The notes beneath the pieces were generated by a model. The model did not search any database. It had not been told where the DNA came from and worked only from the letters and a program-made list of their open reading frames with translations. A stretch of 64,000 bases of DNA from NCBI GenBank assembly GCA_021521415.1, contig JAIQDT010002036.1, forward strand, positions 62,001-126,000. Reading direction: 5' to 3'. The position numbers and the translations under genes are program-made. This DNA comes from Bidens hawaiensis (Eukaryota; Streptophyta; Magnoliopsida; Asterales; Asteraceae). This document shows, in pieces, positions 22,553 through 33,491 of this stretch (its first letter is position 1; each line of letters opens with the position of its first letter).

Positions 22553-23689
22553 TGTCAGGTCCCCGTTTGTAGGTAGATCGATAAAAAATTAAGTCATAAC
22601 TCACACGATTACGTGTTGACAAGAGAGTTAATGACGGGTTGCTATATTTAGAAAGAAAACTGTTTGATAAAGGCGGAATCAATAACAAACGATTTGGTTG
22701 CTGAGGAATCAAACAAGGTTAATAACACACAAGATTCACTCAAAATATTTCCATTTATATAAATTTAATCATACAAATGATAATCAATCTAGGGTTTCTT
22801 GATGGGAAAGTTTGTCCGTACAATCCTAAGAACGACTATCACTTGACAAATATTCTTTCTATTATCGTATTCAGCGGCCGCCCTTAGGTGTGCCCTAAAT
22901 ATTCCTTTTATAGGCCTGACACCCAAGGAAAGCTGGCATTCCTTCTAGAAACCCTAAATATATCATACATATTCAAATTACATATTCAAAATAATCCTAA
23001 GTGTAAAACAAGTCTTCCGGGTAGGCTTTGTAGAAGTAAACTTCTCCGAGTAGACTTTGTGCTCTGCCTGCCTTGTTAGACTTGGTAACCTTGAAGTGTA
23101 CCCGGGAACAGTTTTCCGGGTATGCTTTACTTGGAGTATTTTCCAAGAGAAAATACGCACTGGGTAGACTTCAATATACCTGATTGTATCAGACTTTACC
23201 CGATATAACCTTACTAGCAACCTTGTTCTTCAATGATCCCTTAAACTCTTTGCTTGGAAATAGCTTATTTGCAAAGTGTGCTTGGTAGCACTGTACCCTG
23301 CTTGAGTTGAACCTTGCCCGATGATACTAAAGATAATCATTATACATCAAAGCATACTTGGACCACTGTATTATTAATGAATACCTTAATCGGTCTTCCA
23401 ATCACTTGGCTTCATGAGCTTGGTTAGCCAAGAGTTTACTCTGAAGTAAACCTTACTCGGCTATGAAGAACAAACCTGCTTGATATAGTGAACCTTGCCC
23501 GGCTATACACTAAAGAGTGAACTCTGCCCGGATATCCACTAAAGAAGACTTCTAGAAGATAACCTTGCCCGGAAAGCAAGATATCATGCACGGCTAAGTA
23601 AAAGCTTGCTCGGAAGTCTAAGGTGTGCCCGGTTCCATACTTAGTCATTCCTGAGGAGGTTGAGAAGATTCCAATCTTCAATCTGATCA
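22553..23689 (-). repeat. 5' LTR of the - strand copia element
   Basis: The inner end is fixed by the PBS. The outer end is set at the last CA (giving TGATCAG... on the - strand) before recognisable gypsy pol resumes at about 23699, and is uncertain by some tens of bases. A - strand TATA box (CCTATAAAAGG, 22904-22914) is present. The left part holds CCGGGTAGGCTTTG-like motifs and the right part their complement (CCTTGCCCGG), the same motif class as in the spacer at 16380-17960. The partner LTR is not in the window. Confidence 0.7.
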
Positions 23690-23698
23690 GTTTTGGGT

Positions 23699-25345
23699 CA
23701 AAGCTTGACGCAAAATGAGAGTACTTATCCGACGCATTACTTAGAGCTAGCAGCAGTAGTGCACGCTCTCATGTTTTTGAGACACTACTTATATGGTACT
23801 AAGTGTACTATATACGCTGATCATAAAGTTTGAAGCACTTCTTCGAGCATTGAGTTGATAAAGGACTATGACTGTGATATCAAATACTATCCAAGTAAGC
23901 CTAATGTGGTTTCTGACGCACTGAGCCGTAAGAATGAAGAAGTCATTGCAACAGTGAAGTCGTATAAGTTGATCATTAACTCAGATCTCTTTGAAGAGAT
24001 CATCAAAGTATAGTCTGATGGAAAATAGTCATGGTGTGCAGACTAGGTTTGACAATATGTGGATTCAACGCCATGGAAATCTTAGAGGTCTAATCCTAGA
24101 TGAAATTCATATTTCGAGATATTCGATTCATCCAGGGTCCACCAAGATGTATCAAGACCTAGAGAGAGACTATTGGTGGCCGGGTATGAAGAATGATGTA
24201 GTAGACTATATTAGTTAGTGCTTAACTTGTTTGCAAGTCAAAACTGAACACCAGAAACCCTTTGGGAAAATGCAGCCTTTAGAGATACCTGAATGGAAAT
24301 GGGGACACATCACTATGGATTTCATAACTAAGCTATCACGTACAACTAAACATCATGATACCATCTGGGTGATAGTGGACCGTTTGACTACACCTGCTTA
24401 CTTTCTACCTAAACGAGAGGCTATCTCATCATAAACGTTAGCAAATGTGTTCATAAAAGAGGTTATGGCTAAGCATGGAGTGTCGTTATCGATTGTATCT
24501 GATAGAGATACTCACCTTACTTTAAGATTCTGGAAGAATTTTCATGACGCCATGGGAACAAGACAGAACATCAGTACAATGTATCATCCTCAATTAGATG
24601 GGCAGTCTGAAAGGACTATCTAAACCCTCGAGGATATGCTACGTGCTTGTGTTTTAGACATTGGAGGAAGTTGGAATGATCATCTACATCTTGCAGAATT
24701 CTTCTATAACAACAGCTACCATTCGAGTATTGGTATGCCACCGTTTAAGATGCTATATGGTAGACGTTGTAGAACTCCTGTATGTTGGGGAGAGATTGGT
24801 CATAAAGAGATTGGAAGCTTGGAAGTTGTGCAGGAAATTTCTTCAAGGTTCGATCAGATAAAGGAAAGAATGAAAGCTACTCAAGACCGTTAGAAGTCGT
24901 ATGCTGATAAGCTGCGACGACCAATCTAGTTTAACGTTGGTGACAATGTGATGCTCAAGGTCTTGCCTTGGAAAGGAGTTATTCGTTTCAGAAAGAGAGG
25001 AGCTAAGGCCAAGGTACATTGGACAGTTTAAGATTGTAGATCGAGTAGGTGAAGTGGCTTACAAGCTAGATTTACCCAAAGAGTTGGACGAAATTCATTC
25101 TACTTTTCATGTTTCTCATCTGAGAAAATGTCTAGCTAATGACACGTCACATGTGCCATTAGTAGACATTGAAGTTGATGAACAGTTCAACTATATCGAA
25201 TAGCCCATCAAGATCGTTGACCGCAAAGAAAAACAACTATGTCATAAAGTTATTCCATTGGTGAAAGTATTATGGAAGAATCGTAAGGGATCGAATGCTA
25301 CTTGGGAAGTTGAAGAAGATATGCGCAAGTAATAGTTAGGTTTCG
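23699..25345 (+). pseudogene. Decayed chromovirus Pol: RNase H end, integrase, chromodomain
   Basis: Starting mid-RNase H ([23 protein letters not shown]), it continues through DALSRK, the integrase zinc domain ([20 protein letters not shown]), the core (MDFITKLSRT, SDRDTH, GQSERTI), LPWKGVIRF and a chromodomain-like end (VLWKNRKG, ATWEVEED). There are many in-frame stops and frame changes. It is a third chromovirus family, distinct from Tekay-1 and Tekay-2. Its 5' part is missing where the copia LTR abuts. Confidence 0.88.
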
Positions 25346-25375
25346 TGGACAAAACCTCTTTAAGGAGGGAAAACT

Positions 25376-25730
25376 TGTAACATCCTACTTTGGATAATAT
25401 TAATAAAGTTTTCTTTGTTATTAACGTGTCGTGTATTAGTTTAGGTAAACAAACTATAAAAGGGTGGGCTTGGAGTTTAAAATATGGAATAAAAGATGGA
25501 ATGGGCATTAGGTCTATGGGCTTAAGGGAGTATAAATACCCCTTACACCCTAATCCTTTCCATTTTTATCCATCTCTACACCTAGAGAAAACACACACAA
25601 ACACCTCATGTATGCCGATCCAATATCCGAAGGAAAAGACCCGAGCTTGATAGTGCTAGAACCTCGTGATGAACACAACCTACATCAAGACTAGATCGTG
25701 TTTGCAAACCGACTCGTATAAGGTATGTTC
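25376..25730 (+). repeat. Start of the 3' LTR of the decayed chromovirus
   Basis: A polypurine tract (TAAGGAGGGAAAACT) directly precedes TGTAACATCC. A good TATA box (TATAAATA, 25531-25538) follows about 155 bp in. I cannot fix the LTR end; the end given is a rough guess. 25730-26080 shows no gene. Confidence 0.6.
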
Positions 25731-26079
25731 ATTAACGATAACTTTTTCGGCTCGTTTGGTATTACTAAATCTATACATAAGTGGTAAAAACGAATCAAAC
25801 GCAACGATTCTCATTGAAATCCATTAACATCTAACAGGTTAATTAATCAAACAAAAAACCGGTTATAAAAATGGATCTGATACACCATTTAACCTTAATG
25901 TTTGGATGTTTGGATGATTGGGGATTGTATGTGCTGCAAATACGAGTTTATTAATACCAAAATCACGTTGTTTCACCATGATTTGAAGTTTAATCGCAGA
26001 TTTAATAACGGTTGACTGCGTCTATTCTTATCAATTTTGACTTTGACCCCTTAGTCAAAGTTTGGATAAGAACTGATGC

Positions 26080-26480
26080 TCATTCGTTATAATAAACAAA
26101 TCACCGGCCAATCGTTAAACAGTCATAACGAATAGGATTCATTCGCGTGTCTTTGATAATGAATGAACCTCTCATTCGCCCTAGAGAATTAACGAATGGC
26201 ATTCGTAATTAGTTATCCACCGTTCGTCATGTAAGGCAGCGAATCAAGCCATTCGCTATAGGATTCAATTTTATCCACTTGTAACGAATGAACCTCTCAT
26301 TCATCTCAAAGAAAGCACGAACAGCCTACTCATTCGTTATACATTCATTCATTCTGATGAGATAACGACTAGATCTATTCATCATAACGAATGAGATAGT
26401 GAATGAGGCTCAACATGGGAACCATTCATCATAACTAATGGGATAGCGAATGAGGAACAACCAGATGCCATTCTTTATAA
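26080..26480. repeat. Dispersed CATTCGTTAT / ATAACGAATG motif
   Basis: About twenty variants of ACGAATGA or its complement occur in 400 bp, spaced irregularly on both strands, with no coding potential. A GC-rich hairpin (GGGGCTCTGCCCC) with a second CCAGGGGCG follows at about 26509-26545. Confidence 0.7.
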
Positions 26481-27438
26481 TGAATGAATTTAGAATTCGA
26501 ACCCAGCCAGGGGCTCTGCCCCTTGGACCTTGCCAGGGGCGCTTTATAATAATGAATGAATGAATTTATAAACGAGTAATGATTCGATGTGTCGGTCTAA
26601 AATATAATACCCAGCAATCTCACCCTTAGACCGATGCCATCGAATCACTTTCACGATCACCTCATAACCCGATGTCTTTCATAGAAATTCTCCCCCACAC
26701 AATAATAGTCTCCCATTCGTCATTTCAAAGCATCTTCTCTTTATCTCTTTCGGATATAGTTGTATAGGCATAAGATCGAGGATTCAAACTTCAATGATCA
26801 ATTACGAGTTAATCCAAAACCGCAAAAGGAAATAAACTCAAAATTTTCCTTAAAGTGAGTCTTTCACTTGATTCGACCAAAATTTGCAATGAAATTCCAT
26901 ATTTTTCTCCCCCAATTTTGTTGCAATGTCATAAATGAATGTGTCTTTAAATCAAGTGCGGGTGAACATCTTCAATTCAAACAATCTTGACCATCCCTAT
27001 CAAGAATTGTTGATAAATATTCAAAATAAACGCATTAAAAGATATCTTTTGTGGTTGAAAGTTGACATTTGACATGGTCAACTCTTGAAATGATTCGGAT
27101 AAATCAACCATCTTGTTCTTGTAAGCACCTTGTTGAAGTTGTGAAATTTTTGTGATTTTTGCACAATTTTTGCTCAAAAATCTTCAAAAATGACCAAAAT
27201 ACCCCTCGTTGGCCCGACACAGTCAACGGCTGAGTTGACCAGAAAAGTCACTACCAAACGGTCACGCATATTTGGGCAAACATTTTTTATTAAGAACACC
27301 TGGTCAAAAAGTCAACGGTTAAGCGAGTATACATTCCTTTCTTCATCTTGGCCCGTTTAACTTTGAAAGTCAACTGCATCAATATCCAAAAATTTCTTCC
27401 AAAAACTTGAAATATTTCATAAACATAAAATTTATGTT

Positions 27439-27461
27439 CACTAGCACACAGTGTGCTAGTG
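27439..27461. repeat. Perfect 23-bp palindrome in the non-coding element
   Basis: CACTAGCACAC, one central A, GTGTGCTAGTG. A second, imperfect copy lies about 40 bp further on, and the related word GTGCTCGAG recurs between 27500 and 27740. Confidence 0.8.
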
Positions 27462-29100
27462 ATTTCATGAAGGTTTTCATTACTAGCACAAAGCATGCTA
27501 GTGAGCAAAAAGTGTGCTCGAGCCTCCATACTTATTAGATTTTCCATCAAAAATCACGATATCATATGCTTGTGCACACAAGATGTGCTCGAGGTAATTT
27601 TTGCTCAAGATGAATATTGATATGCTCAATAAACCACGATGTGCTCGAGACTTAAAATATCACATGCTTGACAAACACTTATATACTCGAGACAAAAAAT
27701 AAGTGTTTGTGGTCAAAGTTATGTGCTCGAAGCCTTAAGAACTTATCTTTTTGTGCCTGGGCTTGAATCACTTAACATTTCGAACATATAATCCTCATAT
27801 CATCGGTTTTAGAATATGTGCCAGCTATAAAAAAAACTGAAATACCCTTGCAAATAATCAGCCCGTTAACAGCACCTTTTAACAACAATAAATCAGCAAA
27901 TTTCAGTGCATTTTTGGCCCTTTTCAGCAGCAAAAACACCACGTTTAGCAACCGTTTGAACAATTAAAGATATGCTCTAGACCAAACAGCAATTGAACTA
28001 ACGGATCGTAGTTAACACTGAGCAGTGAAATTACACGATTGCCCATGTTCTAACAACATGTATAATCTGATTTGTGTGCAGCAAATATTTATTTTCAGCA
28101 AAAAAATTCCAGAACTGCCCCTGGTTAATTGTATAACAAAAACTGCTCGAAAAGGATCAACAATTGTTCATGAATGGGCTTGTATATGCTCATGAGTAAT
28201 AAAAAAATTGCATCTTATTTGCTTAACTCCTTAAATCCTTGTAAATAACAATCAACTACAACTCTGATTGAATTGATTATTAACTGTTCGAGATCAATAA
28301 TAGTCTATCTGCTCGTGCCAATTGAAACCACTTAACTACTCATTAACAACATGTTCGTAACACAAGGAATCAGCAAATTGTTTAACTGCTCGTGAAAGGT
28401 CTGTAACAGCTAGTAACTGGATGAATCTATTCCAAACCTGCAGCAGACCTCGGCGATTGTTTGAAAACAACTACTCGTACTTGTGAATAACTGCATCAAC
28501 AACAGCCCTCAATTTCTCGTGTAACTTTGCAAACCCATTGATATTCCATATACAAGCGTCCATCTCCAATTACAATTCTCGAACATAAGCAACATGTACT
28601 CGTGAGAAATCAGCTTCTCAAACAAATAATTAGCAGCAGATCGAACATAGATTCTAGCCACATCGATTTCCCCAAATTTTTGACATATGAACCCTAAAGT
28701 CTCAAATCTGAAATTATAATCTAATAAACTGAAATTGAGCATTAAAATCTCATCAAATCATCTCACAAACATCAACCTATCACATCGCTTTCACTAAACT
28801 TTCAGATTCAAATCATCAAACAAAAATGAGTTTGAACAAAAACGAACCTAAATCAATAGATTTGGACGAAACCGAATACATAAACATGAAATTGATGTTT
28901 AATCTCCGAACTAATTATCGACCCAAACATCAATCCATATCAATAATCCTTCAATCGTCAAAGTTAATCCAAATCCATGCAAAAACCCACAAAAACTTCA
29001 ACAAACTTCAAGTTTAACGTCCATGGCGGATTCAAGAGCAAATTGAATCTAATTCAGTGGTTAGTCTGGATGATTCGGTAACCCGTGCTCTGATACCAAT

Positions 29101-29658
29101 TGTGAGAACCGAGCCCCGGTGCGGAAGCGTGAATAATCGGTATTAACGGTGGAGCTCGGATCCGGGTTAGGATCGTAACACGTATTCACTCTTGAAAGAT
29201 AATAACGGACGGATGTGGACAGTTCGTTTCGATTAACAATAATTAATAAAGTAGGATGAACAATTGTATGTAATCGAAACACAATCAAATAGATGTAGTA
29301 GTATGATTTCATTAACCGAATGATTGTCATGAAGAACACCTATACATACATTCATACATACAAAGGAACGGCCACCCGGGAAGAGCTCTTCCCCGGGGGC
29401 AAACTCTCCTAGTACAATAATAAATTTCACAATGCACACATGACCTAAACAAATGACCTAAATCATCTATTTATACTAGTCTTGTGCCCTGGTCTTCACT
29501 CCACCGTCACATGGATAAGACCAAAGGAATAAAATATAATATAATAATTCACCCGAAATGCTTCAATTACTTGTTATAATATCTTGTTGTCTTTCTTTAA
29601 TTTCTTATTATCAACAAGTAATGATTCGATGCGTCGGTCTAAAATATAATACCCAACA
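29101..29658 (-). repeat. 5' LTR of the non-coding element, with PBS beside it
   Basis: On the - strand it begins TGTTGGGTATTATA and ends GGTTCTCACA, followed immediately by ATTGGTATCAGAGC (complement of 29087-29100), a tRNA-iMet PBS. It contains a GC-rich inverted repeat around the CCCGGG sites at about 29371-29399. Length is 558 bp. Confidence 0.8.
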
Positions 29659-29707
29659 CTAAATAGTTCCTTGAGTGATGACGTGTGTGTTTCCTTATAG
29701 AATACAA

Positions 29708-30216
29708 ATGGCTGGAGCACGGAAAGCTGTTGGCCAAGGAGGTCGTGCTAGACATCCCGGGTATTTAATAAATATATATATAGAAAAATCGAGTTGGTAC
29801 ACCCCCGGCGAAGCTCGGGCTAAAAAGGAATCGATGGCATGGACAATGAACAAATATGACTACCTTGCATGGGCGTGGGTAGGGATATCTGAAGATAATA
29901 TTAAGTTCGTAGTAATAACTATTTAACTATATTTTGTAGCTAACTATCAAGCCTCCGACATTTTTTGGAAAAACATTTTGGAGACCTTCAAAGAAATTGT
30001 AGGAGACAAGCGCCGGAAAAAGATTCAGTAATGTCAAAAGGAACTGACATAAACACAAGATGTCAACTTTTTCATACAATTTATAACCGGAATAAAGATA
30101 TGTGGGGCAGTGGTGCCGATGATGCAAAGATCATTGAAAAGTTTTTGATAGAGTTTAAAAGCATATATGGGGCCTTCCACTACATGGCTTGTTGGAATTG
30201 TCTGAAGCTTCACCAT
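29708..30216 (+). pseudogene. NAM-associated / transposase-associated ORF, N-terminal part
   Basis: Pieces in shifting frames read like the plant family often labelled NAM-associated or GST-T3-like, which accompanies PIF/Harbinger-type and related transposons: AWVGISED, then DIFWKNILETFKEIVG, then FHTIYNRNKDMWGSGADDAK and FHYMACWNCLKLH. Several stops and frame changes interrupt it, and a short GT-AG intron may lie near 29910-29940. It is split from its C-terminal part (from 31849) by a solo LTR; removing the LTR brings LKLH next to KWF in one frame, as in intact relatives. Not a functional gene. Confidence 0.6.
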
Positions 30217-31843
30217 TGATATATTAATATTTATATATTTTTTCCTTGTATATTTTATATAATATTTTATTACTTTTTGTTTGTTTTTAGCTAAGATTTG
30301 TATACTACTAATATATTTGTGTTCTGTAGGTTTTGGATGTTGAACGTAGTTGAAAAGGGCGAAAAATGAATCAAAATAAGCATAAATGAGAAGCCGGAAC
30401 AAATCAGGATTTAACTGGAAAGGAACCAGAAGGGTAACCGGTCGGACAGGCCGAATCCGGCCCTTTGAAGTACGTTGCGTCGTGCGGCCAGCATTGTACC
30501 TTCTGTTCGCATGGCGCCTAGACACAATAATTCCAGAATTTTCACGATTTGGTCAGGTTTTTGGGCCAGTTTCACTATATAAACACCATTAAACTTAACC
30601 TGAAAAATACCCTACAACCACCAGACAAATTTGAAGTTTCTTGGAGCATCTATTCGAGTTATTTGGCAGTTTTGAGGACAAGGAAGCATCCGGTGAAGAG
30701 ATTTTCGATCGAGATTAAAGACTATGCGTTTTATCATCTTTAATATTTCTTTTCATATTTTCACCATGTTTTCTTTCAGTATTGTTTTGTTTTATTTTAA
30801 GATGCTAGGCTAAACATTATAGACTAACTAGGCTATCAATGAACCAGAGTTGATGTTTGATTTTAGTTGGACTATTACTTATCGTTATGGTTTTATGAAT
30901 TGGTAACTTATTTGGTTATTTGATTGATGCGAATGTGTATTTGGTTTTGTTTGATCTAATTTTATTATTCCACATTATCCATGGTGATTGTTCCATATGA
31001 TTGGATTTTGTTAGGTCATCTACTCTGTGTTTTTGACAAGTTTGTGATTGAATTCGAATAAGATCATAGGAATAATCTTATTAGTCAAACAAATAAAAGT
31101 GTGCTGCTAATCTAGAACGCTATAAGGTGATAGGTTATCTGTTAGATCTTTGTTGATTAAGATTGCTAGATTTAGTTCTTCGTAAGGAGTCCGTTTAGGT
31201 TTGATTAATTAACATTGTCTAGCGAGTCAATTGAGTTTATCAACTTAAATTTGATATCCGCGCTGTAATGTAGGATTTCACTATAAAGGTACTCCTTCAT
31301 AATTATTTATATAACCGTATGGAGTTTAATATATAAAACTGGTGTGTCTTAAAACTTATTAGAAACCCATAGGTGTCTTCTTGAGAACGGTCAGGGGTTA
31401 TGTTCGGGTTTTCTTTTAAGTGTCTATTTTACGATCCCAGTTCCATAACAATAATTTTCCAAATAATTGATAATTAAAACTTTGGGGATTCCAGCCTAGG
31501 TAGTTTTTCATCACCATCTGAATCGATTGACTAAATCTCTTATGTTTTATTCTTGTCTTTTTTTAATTAGTTATTTTATTAGTTTAATATTTATTAATTT
31601 GTAACCCCTCTTTTGATAACTATAAAATAAATAGTCGTGTCGGTCAATTGAGTTTAGTTAGTTAATTTACTTAATTAAAAGAGTCTCATGGGTTCGATAT
31701 CCGGACTTACTTAGCTTTACTAGAGTTGATTGATTCACTTGCTGGTCAGTAGTTTAGTCGAGTTTTAAAGAGTCTAGAGTATTACTTAGTGTCTAGTTTA
31801 GAGTAATTTAGTAAATAATTATTTGACTACTTCTAGTACATCA
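30217..31843 (+). mobile_element. Solo LTR, Athila-like
   Basis: It begins TGATATATT and ends AGTACATCA, with flanking five bases ACCAT on the left and ACCCT on the right, a target duplication with one change. The termini resemble those of the Athila element at 33492-63503 (TGAT...ACATCA type). The GGGTTCGATATCCGGACTTA stretch near 31691 is reminiscent of the U5 end of plant Athila/Tat LTRs. A TATATAAA box lies near 30577. There is no internal region, so it is probably the product of LTR-LTR recombination. Its orientation is inferred from the U5-like end. Confidence 0.65.
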
Positions 31844-31848
31844 ACCCT

Positions 31849-32308
31849 AAATGGTTTCGAGTAACCACTGCTGGCTACGAAAGTCAAATGCCATTAAAAT
31901 GTCTAACACCTCGTCTTCAGTTAATATAAAGACACCGAGGTCCGATGTTCGTAATTCAACTTAAAAGATAATCATGATGTCGAGCATGCCGCTGATAATG
32001 TCTTTGAGATTCCTCGGCAGGTGGGTAGGAGAAGCAAGGGAAAGGGGTCGGGTCATCGTCAGTGAGTTCCTTTATGACATGACTGTTCGAAGAAATGAAC
32101 CGTCGTCTCTAAGATATACACGACCTTGGTTATGAACGTCTTCAAGTCAATAAAAAGGTCACCGATGTTATTTAGTGAGGCAAATTGATGCCAACCTCTA
32201 GGTTTTAAGGAGATGCCTCCTTGAACCTGACCCTAGAATCCAGCGCCTAGCCGAAAAAAGAAGAAATGAAATTTACAAAAAAATACGACCTTGACCTTGA
32301 TGAGTAGT
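31849..32308 (+). pseudogene. NAM-associated / transposase-associated ORF, C-terminal part
   Basis: It resumes with KWF and continues with a basic segment (FEIPRQVGRRSKGKG) and the usual end (LAEKRRNEIYKK then YDLDLDE after a one-base frame change in an A run). Several stops intervene. With 29708-30216 it forms one decayed ORF; no terminal inverted repeats of the parent transposon were identified. Confidence 0.55.
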
Positions 32309-32412
32309 TTTTATTTGTTTTAAGTAATTTTATGTTTTAATTTTTGTAGTTTCTATTTCAAATTTTAATGTAGTTTTTTTTTATTAAATTTAGTTTTTTT
32401 CTTAAGTATTAA

Positions 32413-32418
<6 letters not shown>

Positions 32419-32461
<43 letters not shown>
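32419..32461. repeat. (TA)n microsatellite
   Basis: About 20 TA dinucleotides. It is followed by a pair of related 37-bp segments (about 32469-32505 and 32549-32585), each with CTGAT-GAGCG/GGGCG-CACATG and AAAATTCCTAGG or AAAATGTCTAGG, about 80 bp apart. Nothing else is recognisable between 32590 and 33130. Confidence 0.8.
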
Positions 32462-32463
<2 letters not shown>

Positions 32464-33134
32464 AAAGACTGATTGGGCGCCACATGGCACAAAATGTCTA
32501 GGGTAGGGCCATTTTGACTACACCCCATTTTTGCAAAAACTGAAAAAGCTGATCGAGCGTCACATGACGTAAAATTCCTAGGTGTGCTTAGTTATGAGTA
32601 TACATGTTCTTAGAACTAATTTTCTTAAAGCAATCTCATGGGAGACCTTGTACAAGTGATTCAATTTATAGAAGAAGAAATTTATAAACAAAATATCCAA
32701 CGAAAAAAGAAGATAGGGAAAGACTTGGTAGCGTCATCGACATAGAGATGTTTGGAAGATTAAGGTGATGTCAATAGGGGAATTTTCATCCGTTATGTCA
32801 TTTTAAAATACGTAAATAAGCAAGTTCCAACACGATGTTCAATATATTACACTATAATCTCAGTTATATATTATAGGTAACCAAAGAGTGTAAAATGATC
32901 TGAGCCGTCCGAATTCAATCAAGATTAATTCTCATCCCTCCGATATAATTAAAAAGCGGTTACTTATTTTTATCACATGTATGTTCTATAAGGGGAGGCT
33001 GAGTACAATTCTTCATTCCTTGGATTTTTCCCCACGTGTTATCGGGCGGTTTGATAGCAGTTAATGTCTATATTGCAGTTCCTATAAAGGTGGGTTGTGG
33101 TGTTGCACTTGTTGAATTGTCGTGCATACTACTC

Positions 33135-33140
33135 TATATA
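33135..33140 (+). promoter_or_regulatory. TATA-like box upstream of the split host gene
   Basis: TATATA lies 71 bases before the proposed ATG at 33211, a plausible spacing for a short 5' UTR. It is weak evidence alone because the region is AT-rich. Confidence 0.35.
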
Positions 33141-33210
33141 ATTGGATGTTGTTTGCTTATATATGTAGTTCTCTGGTTCATTTTCAATTGTGTTGCTAAT
33201 TGATTCCGTC

Positions 33211-33486
33211 ATGGAAAAAGAGTTAAATCATCACACATCCTTGTATGATCAGGAGATACTTTTTATTCAGTTTTTTGTTTCTAAGTTTTATATACTTTAT
33301 CCTCTAACCATTGATGTTTTCCTACTTGTAGAACAAAATTATTGAAACAGGAAGTCAGCTTTATGAGGTACATATGGAGGTAAACATGTTTGATTTATTG
33401 TGTTTGTAATGTTTTTTTTGTGTTACACGAACTTCCCAACTGTTTTCATTTGTGTTTTTAGCCGCATAAATCCGGGAAGGGCGTTG
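33211..33486 (+). CDS. Unrecognised small host gene, exons 1-3 (5' part)
   Basis: Proposed exons: 33211-33269, 33332-33379, 33462-33486. Introns are GT-AG (acceptors ...CTTGTAG and ...GTTTTTAG; donor GAG|GTAAAC for the second). They total 132 nt, ending in phase 0, and read MEKELNHHTS... to ...INPGRAL. The next predicted donor is TTG|GTGAAC, but a 30-kb Athila insertion starts five bases into that intron. The frame continues in exons at 63606-63933. I do not recognise the protein and assign no function. The in-frame joining of five short exons across a duplicated target site is the main argument that it is real. The first donor (CA|GTTTTT) is weak. Confidence 0.55.
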
Positions 33487-33491
33487 GTGAA
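33487..33491. other. Target-site duplication GTGAA, left copy (Athila)
   Basis: GTGAA here and at 63504-63508 immediately flank the two Athila LTR ends. The five bases are also the first five bases of a predicted host intron (donor GTGAAC), so the duplication copied the 5' splice site. Confidence 0.9.

Larger units (their letters stand above)
26560..29658 (-). mobile_element. Non-coding LTR element (LARD-like), - strand
   Basis: The right LTR (29101-29658) and PBS are clear. On the left, about 55 bp ending at 26616 match the outer end of that LTR (TAATGATTCGATG... to ...AATATAATACCCA), preceded on the - strand by an AAGGGTGAGAT polypurine-like tract. The interior of about 2.48 kb contains no gag or pol homology, only scattered short ORFs. 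The rest of the left LTR is missing or too diverged to align by eye. A non-autonomous derivative or a badly deleted element are both possible. Confidence 0.55.
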
